Assembly (NCBI RefSeq): GCF_015234305.1
Contig: NZ_JADGMI010000008.1
Span: forward strand, 1 to 64,000
Direction: 5' to 3'
DNA: 64,000 nucleotides
From: Superficieibacter sp. 1612_C1
GTDB taxonomy: Bacteria > Pseudomonadota > Gammaproteobacteria > Enterobacterales > Enterobacteriaceae
How positions within the stretch are numbered: position 1 is the stretch's first letter; each line of letters opens with the position of its first letter. The notes under the pieces are model-generated. The model was not told where the DNA came from. It did no database searches and worked only from the letters and a program-made list of their open reading frames with translations. Below, piece by piece: positions 19,423 through 28,749 of the stretch. The translations under genes were made by a program, and so were the position numbers.

Positions 19423-19439
19423 TGCACCAAATGAGTGCA
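19423..19439 (-). promoter_or_regulatory. NtrC operator at the glnL promoter
   Basis: The sequence TGCACTCATTTGGTGCA (minus strand) fits the NtrC consensus TGCACY-N5-GGTGCA. A TATACT box lies directly upstream at the site's edge, so NtrC bound here would repress glnLp, as known in E. coli. Confidence 0.9.
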
Positions 19440-19478
19440 GTATAAGCGTAAGTGGATGAAACAGGCGGTTTTAGTGGA

Positions 19479-19506
19479 GAAAAAAGCCCATCTGGAGATG
19501 GGCTAA
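19479..19506 (-). terminator. Partial terminator in the glnA-glnL gap
   Basis: The stem AGCCCATCT / AGATGGGCT with a 2-nt loop is followed by a T-run on the minus strand. It ends most glnA transcripts while allowing some readthrough into glnLG. In E. coli and Salmonella the glnA 3' region, ending at this terminator, yields the sRNA GlnZ; a homologue could be present here, but I cannot identify its boundaries. Confidence 0.88.
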
Positions 19507-19540
19507 AAATTTCCACGGCAACTAACAAATAAGCGTCAGA

Positions 19541-20950
19541 TTACACGCTGTAGTACAGCTCAAACTCTACAGGGTGCGGCGTCATGCGCACACGGTCGTT
19601 TTCTTCACGGCGCAGGGCGATATATGCATCAATCGCTTCGTCGGTGAACACGCCACCTGCGGTCAGGAACTCGCGGTCCAGATCCAGCTCGTTGAGGGCT
19701 TCTTCCAGAGAGCCTGCAACCTGTGGGATCTCTTTCGCTTCTTCCGGCGGCAGGTCGTACAGGTTTTTGTCCATAGCTTCGCCAGGGTGGATCTTGTTCT
19801 TAATACCGTCAAGACCCGCCATCAGCAGGGCTGCAAAGCACAGGTACGGGTTCGCTGCCGGGTCCGGGAAGCGCACTTCGATACGACGCGCTTTCGGAGA
19901 AGCAACCACCGGAATACGGATAGAGGCAGAACGGTTACGGGCTGAGTAAGCCAGCATAACCGGTGCTTCATAGCCCGGGACCAGACGCTTATAGGAGTTG
20001 GTCGTCGGGTTGGATAGGGCGTTGATGGCTTTCGCGTGTTTAATCACACCACCGATGTAGAACAGCGCCTGCTCGGACAGACCGGCATATTTGTCGCCAG
20101 AGAACAGGTTGGTGCCGTTTTTGGACAGCGACATGTGGCAGTGCATACCGGAACCGTTATCGCCGAACATCGGTTTTGGCATAAAGGTCGCGGTTTTACC
20201 GAAACGGTGCGCGACGTTATGCACAACGTATTTGTAGATCTGAATTTCGTCCGCTTTCTTGGTCATGGTGTTAAAGCGGGTCGCGATTTCGTTCTGACCA
20301 GCGGTAGCCACTTCGTGGTGATGCGCTTCAACCACCAGGCCCATCTCTTCCATGATCAAACACATGGTAGAGCGGATGTCCTGTGAAGAATCCACCGGCG
20401 GAACCGGGAAATAACCGCCTTTCACGCCAGGACGGTGACCTTTGTTACCGCCTTCGTATTTGGTGGTGGAGTTCCAGGCACCTTCGATATCATCGATAGC
20501 GACATGGGAACCGGAAATCGACGCGCCGAAGCGGATGTCATCAAACAGAAAGAACTCAGGTTCTGGCCCGAACAGCACGGTATCGGCAATACCGGTAGAG
20601 CGCAGGTACTCTTCCGCACGTTTCGCGATGGAACGCGGGTCGCGGTCATAGCCTTGCAGTGTGCCCGGCTCCAGAATATCGCAGCGAATAATCAGGGTAG
20701 ATTCTTCGTAGAACGGGTCAATGAGCGCGGTAGAGGAATCCGGCATCAGCACCATGTCTGATTCGTTAATGCCTTTCCAGCCACCAATCGAGGAGCCATC
20801 AAACATTTTGCCTTCTTCAAAGAATTCGGCATTTACCTGATGCGCAGGAATCGTGACGTGCTGTTCTTTACCTTTGGTATCGGTGAAGCGCAAATCGACA
20901 AACTTCACTTCGTGTTCATTCAGCATCGTCAAAACGTGTTCAGCGGACAT
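19541..20950 (-). CDS. glnA: Glutamine synthetase, type I
   Basis: GlnA makes glutamine from glutamate, ammonia and ATP and works as a dodecamer. The 469-residue product shows the beta-Grasp N-domain with the [10 protein letters not shown] latch, the metal-binding [11 protein letters not shown], the ATP site [16 protein letters not shown], and the adenylylation tyrosine in NLYDLPPEE. Length equals E. coli. It is divergent from typA. The upstream region carries a sigma-54 promoter and several NtrC sites. Confidence 0.99.
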   Translation of the reverse strand: MSAEHVLTMLNEHEVKFVDLRFTDTKGKEQHVTIPAHQVNAEFFEEGKMFDGSSIGGWKGINESDMVLMPDSSTALIDPFYEESTLIIRCDILEPGTLQGYDRDPRSIAKRAEEYLRSTGIADTVLFGPEPEFFLFDDIRFGASISGSHVAIDDIEGAWNSTTKYEGGNKGHRPGVKGGYFPVPPVDSSQDIRSTMCLIMEEMGLVVEAHHHEVATAGQNEIATRFNTMTKKADEIQIYKYVVHNVAHRFGKTATFMPKPMFGDNGSGMHCHMSLSKNGTNLFSGDKYAGLSEQALFYIGGVIKHAKAINALSNPTTNSYKRLVPGYEAPVMLAYSARNRSASIRIPVVASPKARRIEVRFPDPAANPYLCFAALLMAGLDGIKNKIHPGEAMDKNLYDLPPEEAKEIPQVAGSLEEALNELDLDREFLTAGGVFTDEAIDAYIALRREENDRVRMTPHPVEFELYYSV

Positions 20951-21040
20951 ACTTTAACTCTCCCCGGATTCGGTCATTGTCGTCGTGGTAACGAGGTATT
21001 CAAACGGCCTGACTGGCGTTATCGTGTTAAAAAAGATAAA

Positions 21041-21057
21041 GCGAAATCCGTGCCAAC
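21041..21057 (-). promoter_or_regulatory. Sigma-54 promoter glnAp2
   Basis: The minus strand reads TTGGCACGGATTTCGC, with the GG (-24) and GC (-12) elements of a sigma-54 promoter. It is nearly identical to the known E. coli glnAp2 and lies about 90-107 nt before the glnA start. Confidence 0.92.
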
Positions 21058-21086
21058 TTTCAAATTCCCCCCAAAAGGCGCTATCA

Positions 21087-21177
21087 TGCGCACCATAGTG
21101 CAAAAGGGCTGCACCATTAACGTCACGCTGCACCAGTATAGTGCTTCTATGTAAACATTAAGCACCATATTGGTGCA
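21087..21177 (-). promoter_or_regulatory. NtrC binding-site array upstream of glnA
   Basis: Three palindromic NtrC-like sites are visible: 21087-21102 (TGCACTATGGTGCGCA on the minus strand), 21129-21144 (GCACTATACTGGTGCA) and 21162-21177 (TGCACCAATATGGTGC). A further half-site (GGTGCA) lies near 21110. The outer ones match the strong enhancer sites of E. coli glnA; the ones closer to the promoter correspond to weaker governor sites. Confidence 0.88.
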
Positions 21178-21267
21178 ATTTGCGTTAAGGTGCCCTGATT
21201 TCGCTTCGTGAAAGCGATCACAAACAAACTCTGCAATACTTGTTTGCGGAGGATCTTTGTGATCCTG

Positions 21268-21296
21268 TTTTGTAGTGCGATTAATCCGTGTACAAT
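21268..21296 (+). promoter_or_regulatory. Putative sigma-70 promoter of typA
   Basis: A TACAAT -10 box at 21291-21296 is paired with a weak -35 (TTTTGT, 17-bp spacer). It would start transcription about 25-30 nt before the typA GTG codon. Confidence 0.45.
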
Positions 21297-21328
21297 AACG
21301 CGCTATTTCTAATGCCTGAGGCAAAGTT

Positions 21329-23152
21329 GTGATCGAAAATTTGCGTAACATCGCCATCATTGCTCACGTTGACCATGGTAAAACTACCCTGGTTGACAAG
21401 CTGCTCCAACAATCTGGTACTTTCGGTGAGCGTGCCGAAACTCAAGAGCGTGTGATGGACTCCAACGATTTGGAGAAAGAGCGTGGGATTACCATCCTCG
21501 CTAAAAACACCGCTATCAAATGGAATGACTACCGTATCAACATCGTTGATACCCCGGGGCACGCCGACTTCGGTGGTGAAGTTGAGCGCGTAATGTCCAT
21601 GGTAGACTCCGTGCTGCTGGTCGTTGATGCAATGGATGGTCCGATGCCGCAGACGCGCTTCGTGACCAAAAAAGCCTTTGCTCATGGCCTGAAGCCTATT
21701 GTTGTTATCAACAAAGTTGACCGTCCGGGCGCGCGTCCTGACTGGGTTGTCGATCAGGTATTTGACCTGTTCGTTAACCTCGACGCTACCGACGAGCAGC
21801 TGGACTTCCCTATCGTTTACGCGTCAGCGCTGAACGGTATCGCGGGTCTGGATCACGAAGATATGGCTGAAGATATGACGCCGCTGTATCAGACCATCGT
21901 TGATCGCGTACCGGCACCGAACGTTGACCTTGATGGTCCGTTGCAGATGCAGATCTCCCAGCTGGATTACAACAACTATGTTGGCGTAATCGGCATTGGT
22001 CGTATCAAGCGCGGTAAAGTGAAGCCGAACCAGCAGATCACTATCATTGATAGCGAAGGCAAAACCCGTAACGGTAAAGTCGGTAAAGTGCTGACCCACC
22101 TGGGTCTGGAACGTATCGAAAGCGACGTTGCAGAAGCAGGCGACATCATCGCGATCACCGGTCTGGGCGAGCTGAACATCTCCGACACCATCTGCGATCC
22201 GCAGAATGTCGAAGCGCTGCCAGCGCTGTCCGTAGATGAACCGACCGTAACCATGTTCTTCTGCGTTAACACCTCTCCGTTCTGCGGTAAAGAAGGTAAG
22301 TACGTTACCTCTCGTCAGATCCTTGACCGCCTGAACAAAGAGCTGGTGCACAACGTGGCACTGCGCGTTGAAGAAACCGAAGATGCTGATGCATTCCGCG
22401 TTTCTGGCCGTGGTGAACTGCACCTGTCGGTTCTGATTGAAAACATGCGTCGTGAAGGTTTCGAGATGGCGGTTTCCCGTCCGAAAGTTATCTTCCGCGA
22501 AATCGATGGCCGTAAGCAAGAGCCGTTCGAAAACGTAACGCTGGACGTCGAAGAGCAGCATCAGGGTTCTGTCATGCAGGCACTGGGCGAGCGTAAAGGC
22601 GACCTGAAAAACATGAATCCGGACGGCAAAGGCCGCGTACGTCTCGACTACGTGATCCCAAGCCGTGGTCTGATCGGCTTCCGTTCAGAGTTCATGACCA
22701 TGACCTCTGGTACCGGTCTGCTGTACTCCACCTTCAGCCACTACGACGACGTTCGTGCGGGTGATGTGGGCCAGCGTCAGAACGGCGTACTGATCTCCAA
22801 CGGTCAGGGTAAAGCGGTTGCGTTTGCGCTGTTCGGTTTGCAGGATCGCGGCAAGCTGTTCCTGGGTCACGGTGCGGAAGTGTATGAAGGCCAGATCATC
22901 GGTATTCACAGCCGTTCTAACGACCTGACGGTAAACTGCCTGACCGGTAAGAAACTGACCAACATGCGTGCTTCCGGTACTGACGAAGCTACCACGCTGG
23001 TTCCGGCGCAGAAAATGACCCTGGAGCAAGCTCTGGAGTTCATCGATGACGACGAACTGGTAGAAGTAACGCCGGTTTCCGTACGTATTCGTAAACGTCA
23101 CCTGACGGAAAACGATCGTAAACGTGCGAACCGTGGTCCGAAAGAAGCGTAA
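21329..23152 (+). CDS. typA: Translational GTPase TypA/BipA
   Basis: TypA is an EF-G/LepA-like GTPase that binds ribosomes and supports 50S assembly, especially at low temperature. The 607-residue product has G1 [10 protein letters not shown]2-region RGITI, G3 DTPGHADFG and G4 NKVDR, followed by the EF-Tu domain II, the EF-G domain V-like part and the BipA-specific C-terminal domain. The start codon is GTG at 21329, which gives the E. coli length. A terminator follows. Confidence 0.98.
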   Translation: MIENLRNIAIIAHVDHGKTTLVDKLLQQSGTFGERAETQERVMDSNDLEKERGITILAKNTAIKWNDYRINIVDTPGHADFGGEVERVMSMVDSVLLVVDAMDGPMPQTRFVTKKAFAHGLKPIVVINKVDRPGARPDWVVDQVFDLFVNLDATDEQLDFPIVYASALNGIAGLDHEDMAEDMTPLYQTIVDRVPAPNVDLDGPLQMQISQLDYNNYVGVIGIGRIKRGKVKPNQQITIIDSEGKTRNGKVGKVLTHLGLERIESDVAEAGDIIAITGLGELNISDTICDPQNVEALPALSVDEPTVTMFFCVNTSPFCGKEGKYVTSRQILDRLNKELVHNVALRVEETEDADAFRVSGRGELHLSVLIENMRREGFEMAVSRPKVIFREIDGRKQEPFENVTLDVEEQHQGSVMQALGERKGDLKNMNPDGKGRVRLDYVIPSRGLIGFRSEFMTMTSGTGLLYSTFSHYDDVRAGDVGQRQNGVLISNGQGKAVAFALFGLQDRGKLFLGHGAEVYEGQIIGIHSRSNDLTVNCLTGKKLTNMRASGTDEATTLVPAQKMTLEQALEFIDDDELVEVTPVSVRIRKRHLTENDRKRANRGPKEA

Positions 23153-23172
23153 TTAGCGCGTCCTGAAGATAC

Positions 23173-23211
23173 AAACCCCGGGCGGAGTGAAAACTCGCCG
23201 GGGTTTTTTAT
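23173..23211 (+). terminator. Rho-independent terminator after typA
   Basis: AACCCCGGGCGAG-type arms (AAACCCCGGGCGGAGT / ACTCGCCGGGGTTT, one bulge) end in a run of T residues, about 20 nt after the typA stop. Confidence 0.93.
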
Positions 23212-23947
23212 TATTGCAGGATGAGTAAAGTCGTCAAAAAATCGGCAATCGCAGAGGTATTATGGTGGCCGATCACGATATCCGAGCCAGGACAAAATTA
23301 AATTTTGTAACTCATACGATTTAATGTGAGATATTTCTTGTTCATTGTTACTTTCTCGTCTTGTTTCTCGTATATCCTTTTCATCCAATCTTATAGCATG
23401 TAATAGATTCAGCTTGGTTTAGCGGTTATTTATATAAATATTATTTTTGTCCTGTTGTGTTCTGAATGTCTGGAAGTTACTAAAACCACAATACTCGCCA
23501 CTGTACTTTCACAAAATAACCAATTAACCTTTATGGGTAGATTCTGAAGAGCGAAGTTCTACAAGCCTGGAGATTTTATCTCTGCAACAAGATTTAACGG
23601 ATATTGATAACATCCTATCTCCTGTCAACCCTACCAGATACTGCTGCCCTGGTAGGAACCTAAATTGCTCCAGGCGTACTGCCTTATTCTCACCCTCCCT
23701 TTGGATAAAATATCCCTGATGCAGCCACGCCCGGCTATCTTTATTCACCATAAATATTTTCTCAAGTAGTTATAAGTAGAACTACACTTCATTAACATCT
23801 TGTCATCTAACCTTAACTGGCATTAGTAGTCATATTAATTAGAAAGGCTGTCATAGCTCTTACCTTTTCCTTCATTAATTTCTTAGTGCATTCTCCTATT
23901 TTGTGATGAAGGGAGTTAAGTTATAAGTTTGTTACATTTATAATAAT
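23212..23947. other. AT-rich accessory DNA between typA and the Rhs locus
   Basis: This 736-bp stretch is much richer in A+T than the flanking backbone. I see one possible 75-codon frame on the minus strand (listed separately) and a 26-codon frame at 23220-23300 on the plus strand, neither recognisable. In E. coli this location holds yihL and the sulfoquinovose genes; none of them is detectable here. Confidence 0.6.
23524..23751 (-). CDS. Hypothetical protein, weak
   Basis: I do not recognise this 75-residue frame (start MVNKDSRAWLHQGYFIQREG). Its composition looks protein-like in the first 50 residues (mixed charged and hydrophobic residues with FRFLPGQQYLVGL), then becomes Ser/Cys/Arg-rich. 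It could be the remnant of a longer gene. The upstream GAGAAA is a poor ribosome-binding site. No neighbour suggests a role except the Rhs/immunity genes downstream on the same strand's upstream side. Confidence 0.25.
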   Translation of the reverse strand: MVNKDSRAWLHQGYFIQREGENKAVRLEQFRFLPGQQYLVGLTGDRMLSISVKSCCRDKISRLVELRSSESTHKG

Positions 23948-24433
23948 TTATTTGCATCTTTTATGCATAAATTGGCTAACAATTGGATCGAATCTTTCTT
24001 CTTTTTCAATATTATGTAAATAATCACATTTTATGTAAAAGCTATCTTTATCCCCTGCATATCCAGGGGTTATGTATATTCTGTATGGCAATGAGTAATC
24101 ATCGTCAACATGCGTATTTGTAATAATCCAGATATAGGGGTTAGCAGGATCATTATTAATGATGGAGGGAACGGCTAATAAATCATAATTCTTCCCTGCA
24201 TAGTTTATTTTTTTCCTAAAAAACATGGGCTTTATTAATGTGTTTTTTTCTAATAGAGTTTTTTTGGCGTAAAAACGATTTACAAGATGCATTTCATTCC
24301 ATATTGCAATATTCTTTTCAGACCATTCCCCTGTTGTAAAAACCAAATAAATATAATAAAAAAGTCCAAAAATAATAGATATTATTATAATGGAGATTAA
24401 GCCTGTGTAAGATGATTTAAATTTACACCTCAT
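23948..24433 (-). CDS. Probable Rhs immunity protein 1 (membrane-anchored)
   Basis: This 161-residue product starts 1 nt after the stop codon of the upstream Rhs C-terminal toxin fragment (TAGCATG), the usual place of the cognate immunity gene. It has one N-terminal transmembrane helix (residues about 11-32, ISIIIISIIFGLFYYIYLVF), then about 125 residues that would face the periplasm. I know no family for it. The topology suggests it neutralises an envelope-acting toxin; this is inference from order and topology only. Base composition is AT-rich, as in most Rhs tails. Confidence 0.7.
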   Translation of the reverse strand: MRCKFKSSYTGLISIIIISIIFGLFYYIYLVFTTGEWSEKNIAIWNEMHLVNRFYAKKTLLEKNTLIKPMFFRKKINYAGKNYDLLAVPSIINNDPANPYIWIITNTHVDDDYSLPYRIYITPGYAGDKDSFYIKCDYLHNIEKEERFDPIVSQFMHKRCK

Positions 24434-24434
24434 G

Positions 24435-25331
24435 CTATTTCATCTCTTCCAGTGCCTGGGGGATAGCAGCGTTTTTTGAAATAAATATATGTTCAAAAGA
24501 TTCCAGCATACCTACAGACTGGGCAGTCGTAGGCATGTAAACAGGAAACTGATTCTTAATCGAAAAAGCAATGCCTTGTCGAGCAACACCAGCGGAAAAT
24601 AAGGAATCTATTACCATGGTAGAACAATTATGATTTAAAATATTATATTTGCTTTTTTCTGAATAGTTCTTGTTAATATAATCCATCATGGCTTTTTCTT
24701 GCGCATCTGTTGTATTTAATATATAAATTTCCGAAAAACGCCTTGGTGATTGCCCTGCAAGATAATTAATAGTATTCGAACTATACACAGTGTTGTTCCC
24801 ATAGCTATAAACACCTTTACCGGTGAAAGCCATAGCAGCATGTCCCGCAGGATTCCCTATAGATTCACCGCCATGTGGTTCTGTCGGCCCATTGAAAATA
24901 ATTGCAGTATTTAACCCTCGTGGATCGATTTTAGTAACTGGATTCAATGGGTAATTATATAAATTCCACCCTCCTTCCAGCCCAATCGGATCCTGCGTGA
25001 TATACCGCCCCAGCCCCGGACTGTAATACCGGTGCCGGTTATAATGCAGCCCTGACTCCTCATCATACTGCTGTCCCGGCAGGCGTATCAGCTGCTCCGG
25101 GTGCGCCGGATTCTCCTCACTCAGCAGGTTTCCCCACTCGTCATCCTCCGCGCGCCACGCCACCGTGTTGTCCGGGTTAATCAGCGCCAGCGGCAGGCAT
25201 CGCTGGTCACAGTGGTAAAGGTGGAGTTTGCTCTCCGGCTCAGGGTGTGGCTCCAGCGTCATGCGAGCATAAGTTGACTTTTCAGCTTTAAAATATTTTA
25301 CCATGTGTGAATTATAAAGTATTGCCAACAA
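24435..25331 (-). CDS. Orphan Rhs C-terminal toxin module 1 (permuted papain-like candidate)
   Basis: This is a displaced Rhs 3' end without its own core. Residues about 24-140 are the conserved Rhs C-terminal core ([44 protein letters not shown], ending with the IDPRGL cleavage-type motif). Residues 141-298 are the variable toxin. The toxin has GHAAMAF with His164 and NHNCSTMV with Cys236, the His-then-Cys order of circularly permuted NlpC/P60-LRAT-like hydrolases, so a cysteine hydrolase is plausible. The first about 23 residues are not Rhs-like, so the frame is probably silent unless recombined into a full rhs gene. Its immunity gene follows directly. Confidence 0.78.
   Translation of the reverse strand: MLAILYNSHMVKYFKAEKSTYARMTLEPHPEPESKLHLYHCDQRCLPLALINPDNTVAWRAEDDEWGNLLSEENPAHPEQLIRLPGQQYDEESGLHYNRHRYYSPGLGRYITQDPIGLEGGWNLYNYPLNPVTKIDPRGLNTAIIFNGPTEPHGGESIGNPAGHAAMAFTGKGVYSYGNNTVYSSNTINYLAGQSPRRFSEIYILNTTDAQEKAMMDYINKNYSEKSKYNILNHNCSTMVIDSLFSAGVARQGIAFSIKNQFPVYMPTTAQSVGMLESFEHIFISKNAAIPQALEEMK
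24960..25260 (-). repeat. Direct repeat of Rhs core 3' end, copy 1
   Basis: About 300 bp encoding the Rhs core end (from [16 protein letters not shown] to [13 protein letters not shown]) is repeated at 26563-26870 in the same orientation with only scattered differences. Such repeats allow recombination to swap toxin tails. Confidence 0.85.
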
Positions 25332-25520
25332 ATGAACTGGGTCACTGCTTTTTTTTGATAAACACTGCCTCTTATATGGCTCATCACATTAACGATCCTG
25401 TCATCGAAAAATGCTATTTTTTTAGCTGCATCTAGCAAACAGCGCATCATCATGGCCGATTCATAAAGCGTATCAGCATTTCTCACCGGCCTGGATCATA
25501 CAACTGTCTTGGTAGATGCC
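25332..25520. other. Spacer between the two Rhs toxin modules
   Basis: This short spacer holds only an unrecognised frame of 62 codons on the minus strand (25298-25486), overlapping the start of the orphan module. I cannot link it to an insertion sequence or to an H-repeat. Confidence 0.4.
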
Positions 25521-25952
25521 CTATACTTTGTCAAATTTTCTAATTGCTAACCATTTAATTATAGAATCAATATCTTCTCTGTTAAATACTTTTAAATTAA
25601 TTATTATAACATCTCCATTCCTCCCTCTGATTTCAAGTCGTACAGGAGGAAGGAAACGATCAGTATATTTATATATTCCAACCCTATGTCTCACGCTTGT
25701 TATATCTGTGAAACGGATACAAGTTGTTCCAGAAAATAAGCTACTGTAATAAATACATTCATCATCTATTTTTAGATTAAACCTTGAAATCCAAAAAACA
25801 ACAAAAAAAAGCATAACAACCAAACAAAACAGTAAAGTCAAAAAACTGGAAGTAAATCCATTTACTAGTAAAGAAATGAAGATGATAACAAATGGAACGC
25901 CGAAAATAACAATCCATACAGTATAAGTTGATCGCCCAGCTGATACATTCAT
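25521..25952 (-). CDS. Probable Rhs immunity protein 2 (two TM helices plus PH-like domain)
   Basis: The 143-residue product begins 1 nt after the stop of the upstream Rhs toxin (TAATATG), exactly as in module 1. I chose ATG 25952 over an ATG at 25976 that lies inside the toxin frame. Two transmembrane helices (about residues 11-32 and 36-56) precede a beta-rich segment (KIDDECIYYSSLFSGTTCIR, then RFTDITSVRHRVG) that resembles bacterial PH domains (bPH/DUF304 type). It would protect the membrane against the neighbouring toxin. Assignment rests on order and topology. Confidence 0.72.
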   Translation of the reverse strand: MNVSAGRSTYTVWIVIFGVPFVIIFISLLVNGFTSSFLTLLFCLVVMLFFVVFWISRFNLKIDDECIYYSSLFSGTTCIRFTDITSVRHRVGIYKYTDRFLPPVRLEIRGRNGDVIIINLKVFNREDIDSIIKWLAIRKFDKV

Positions 25953-25953
25953 A

Positions 25954-26916
25954 TTATTGGCACTTACATGGGTCACAAGTTAGATCATTCGGTTTATCCA
26001 ACACCGCCGATTCGACAACACCACTGACTGCACCTACTGCCGTTCCAGGAACTAATGATGTATCTACTGCTCTACCAACAAACATTTTTGCTGCGGTTTG
26101 GGTTTTCATCGATGAAATAGTTCCATTAGCGGCTTTAGTTGTCATTTGTTTAAAAATAGCATTGAAACTTCCCCTGCCAGCAGTAACTCCCACTATATTC
26201 ATTCCGGGGATAAATCCTGTGGCAGCACCTATAACTGTATCACCAGCAAACGTTATCCAATCGAAATCACATAGTTTTCCTGATAGATATTTTAGCCCTT
26301 GCTTACTTAGGTTAGTCGTCACTCCGGCAGTTGCGCCAGCAGCAACAGGTCCTGTGTACAATAAGGCTTCTCCTCCTGCTGCCCCACCGATAGCAGAACC
26401 AACATAATCTTCCCACCCACTTAACTGCCATGAAAATAAATCACTTACACCTTGCCCCACTAAACCAACAAGAGCACCTCCACCAGAGAATACAGCATCA
26501 TCCATCCCCACCCATAATCCTAATGGATCGATCCAGCTTACTGGATTAAGTGCGTATGAGTACAGATTCCATCCCCCCTCCAGCCCAATCGGATCCTGCG
26601 TGATATACCTTCCCTGTCCCGGATTATAGTACCGGTGCCGGTTGTAATACAGCCCCGACTCCTCATCATACTGCTGTCCCGGCAGCCTTATCAGCTGCTC
26701 CAGGTGTTCGGGGTTCTCCTCAACCAGCAGGTTTCCCCACTCGTCATATTCCGCACGCCACGCCACCGTATTGTCCGGGTTAATCAGCGCCAGCGGCAGA
26801 CCACGGTGGTCGCAGTGGTAAAGGTGCAGCTTCCTCTCCGGCTCATGCCGTGGCTCCAGCTGCGCCGCCATCTGCTCCGGCGTCAGCCCGCACTGCGCAA
26901 GCCATGCCCGGCTCTC
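25954..26916 (-). CDS. Rhs C-terminal part with toxin module 2 (out of frame with the core)
   Basis: Rhs homology in this frame begins at 26916 ([19 protein letters not shown]), with the first in-frame ATG at 26871. Core motifs [32 protein letters not shown] and IDPLGL are followed by about 190 variable residues rich in Gly/Ala helices ([42 protein letters not shown]) and a Cys-rich end. The hydrophobic, glycine-rich nature suggests a membrane-active or membrane-translocated toxin, but I do not know its target. The upstream core is in another frame, so a full-length Rhs cannot be made. Confidence 0.75.
   Translation of the reverse strand, partial: ESRAWLAQCGLTPEQMAAQLEPRHEPERKLHLYHCDHRGLPLALINPDNTVAWRAEYDEWGNLLVEENPEHLEQLIRLPGQQYDEESGLYYNRHRYYNPGQGRYITQDPIGLEGGWNLYSYALNPVSWIDPLGLWVGMDDAVFSGGGALVGLVGQGVSDLFSWQLSGWEDYVGSAIGGAAGGEALLYTGPVAAGATAGVTTNLSKQGLKYLSGKLCDFDWITFAGDTVIGAATGFIPGMNIVGVTAGRGSFNAIFKQMTTKAANGTISSMKTQTAAKMFVGRAVDTSLVPGTAVGAVSGVVESAVLDKPNDLTCDPCKCQ
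26563..26870 (-). repeat. Direct repeat of Rhs core 3' end, copy 2
   Basis: This is the partner of the copy at 24960-25260 and belongs to the Rhs module next to the core fragment. A 41-bp block around GGATCCTGCGTGATATACC shows the high identity. Confidence 0.85.
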
Positions 26917-28200
26917 CCAGCTTCATTCCCGCCAGGTGACCGCTCCCGTAGGTCAGCCACTCCACCGGCGACAGACCGTCCGGTTTCAGGCGGTTCGCCA
27001 GCCCCTGCGCGCTGTATTCCTGCTGCGTCTCATGCTCCCACAGCAGCGCCCCCGTCTGCGGGTCACTCACCGTCTGCCGCTCGCGGGTGAGGCGCCCCCT
27101 GTCGTCATAACCGTACTGTACCGCCACCCGCAGCCCTTCGCTGAGGTGACTGAGTTCCGTCAGCCAGCCGCGTTCATCGTACTGCCACTGCTCTGCCGGT
27201 TCCCCGTTCACCGTGCGGTGCGTCAGGCGGCCCGAGTCATCGTAATGCCAGTGTGTAACCAGGTCCTCGTCCTCGCTGCGCACCATCTGCCCGGTCAGGT
27301 CATAGCTGTAGCGCTGCGTCCTGCCGTCAAAGCCCGTCTGCTGTGTGAGGCGGTCCAGTGCATCCCACGTAAAGTCGCTGTGGCTCCCGTTCTCGTTGGT
27401 CAGCGACGTCACCCGGCCCGCCGCGTCATATGCCATCCGCCGCGTCAGCCCGCCCTGCGTGGTACTGAGCACGTTTCCCCGGCCATCATACTGCGTTTCC
27501 GTGCGGCTGCCGTCCGGACCAGTCACCGCGATAAGGTCGCCTGCCCCGTTATAGTCATAGCGGGTTTCACGGCCCAGGCTGTCCCTGATGGCCGTTAACT
27601 GTCCCCGGCTGTTATGGCTGCGGTAAACACTCAGCCCTTCCTCACGGTGAACCGCCGTCGTCTGGCCGAAGCGGTTGTACTCATACCGCGTCTCGTATCC
27701 TGAACAGTCGGTGAACGTGAGCAACTGGCCGTAAGAACTCCAGGTCATCTGCTTCCGGCTGCCGGTGGCGTCCTGCATGGCAGAAGGCCGCTCACTCCGC
27801 AGGTCGGCATAAAAATACCGCGTTGTCCCGCCCGTGCGCGACGTCTCCGCCGTCAGCCTGCCCCTGTCATCATACTCCCGGCTGCTGCGTAACCCGTCCG
27901 GATAAATGACGGATGTCAGCTGTCCGCCCTGATAGTAAAACTGCGTCTTTCTGCCGTCCGGGCCGGTCACCGACGAAACGGTGCCGTTCGCCACATTCAG
28001 CCAGTACGTTGTCTTTCTCCCGGCGGCATCCGTCTGCGCCATCAGGCGTCCCGCCGGGTCAAATTCACTGTGCGTCACGCTGCCGTCGGCTGACACCTTC
28101 ATCACCACCCGTTTCAGGCCACCTTCACCTTTCGTGTGCAGTATCTCCCGACGGTTCAGGCTGTCGGTGATGGTGACGCGGTTCTTCTCATACCGGTAAT
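26911..28200 (-). pseudogene. Rhs core fragment, truncated at both ends
   Basis: About 425 codons of the YD-repeat core are intact (first in-frame ATG at 28108, repeats such as YDAAGRVTSLTNENG and YDDRGRLT). The 5' end is lost: Rhs sequence continues upstream ([18 protein letters not shown]) until it fuses to yihU near 28200. The 3' end breaks at 26911-26920, where [11 protein letters not shown] runs straight into the segment that in E. coli RhsA lies roughly 280 residues further on, with a frameshift. The whole N-terminal region, including any VgrG/PAAR contact part, is missing. High GC here contrasts with the AT-rich toxin ends. Confidence 0.88.
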
Positions 28201-28584
28201 CGCGTTATCGGATGTCCGGCCTACCGGCACGTCCATCATGCTGAAACCTGCGGCGCGCATGTCGGCAATCAGCTTGTCGGTTTGCAGCGGATGAATGGTG
28301 GACATATCAATGACCAGCGCGTTACGGGACAGGGTTTCGCAAACGCCTTGTTCGCCAAACAAAACGGCACGCACCAAATCGCCGTTCGGCAGCATGGTGA
28401 TGACGAACTCCGCGCCGTCAGCTGCCAGAGCCGGGTTAAGGGCTGGTTGCGCACCTTTCTCCACCAGACGTTGTACAGCCTCAGGATCCACATCAAAGAC
28501 GCGGAGCTGGTGGCCCTGCGTAAGCAAATTGCTCGCCATAGGCGAACCCATCTGTCCTAATCCGATAAATGCAATTACTGCCAT
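28192..28584 (-). pseudogene. yihU: Truncated yihU (3-sulfolactaldehyde reductase)
   Basis: The first 131 of about 298 residues of YihU are present ([20 protein letters not shown], Rossmann GxGxx[31 protein letters not shown]). After NAITG the sequence switches to Rhs DNA and the frame ends 12 residues later (stop at 28156). The catalytic lysine and C-terminal domain are gone, so it is a pseudogene. YihU normally reduces sulfolactaldehyde in sulfoquinovose breakdown. The junction ATTACCGGT fits both partners. The start at 28584 is divergent from yihV. Confidence 0.92.
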
Positions 28585-28668
28585 AACGCTCTCCTGAAAC
28601 GGTGGTGTCATTTTTTGTCAATTAATACGGTCATTACCTGTCTGTTTTTGATCGTATTTGTAATTTAT

Positions 28669-28684
28669 CGTCAAAAAATTGACG
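28669..28684. promoter_or_regulatory. Putative CsqR (YihW) operator
   Basis: A perfect palindrome CGTCAAAAAATTGACG lies in the 165-bp divergent yihU-yihV promoter region, with a related TTTTTTGTCAATT at about 28613-28626. CsqR represses this divergon in E. coli, which makes these natural operator candidates; the assignment is inference. Confidence 0.5.
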
Positions 28685-28749
28685 ACCGTCACTTTTTAAA
28701 CATTTCGTGAAATTAAAATGGCGGCAACGAAAAACAGGAGGGAAAGAGC

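Noticed and set aside
25298-25486. 62-codon frame as a transposase or H-repeat remnant
   Set aside because: I could not match it to any insertion sequence or H-repeat protein; it overlaps the start of the orphan Rhs module and lacks a ribosome-binding site.
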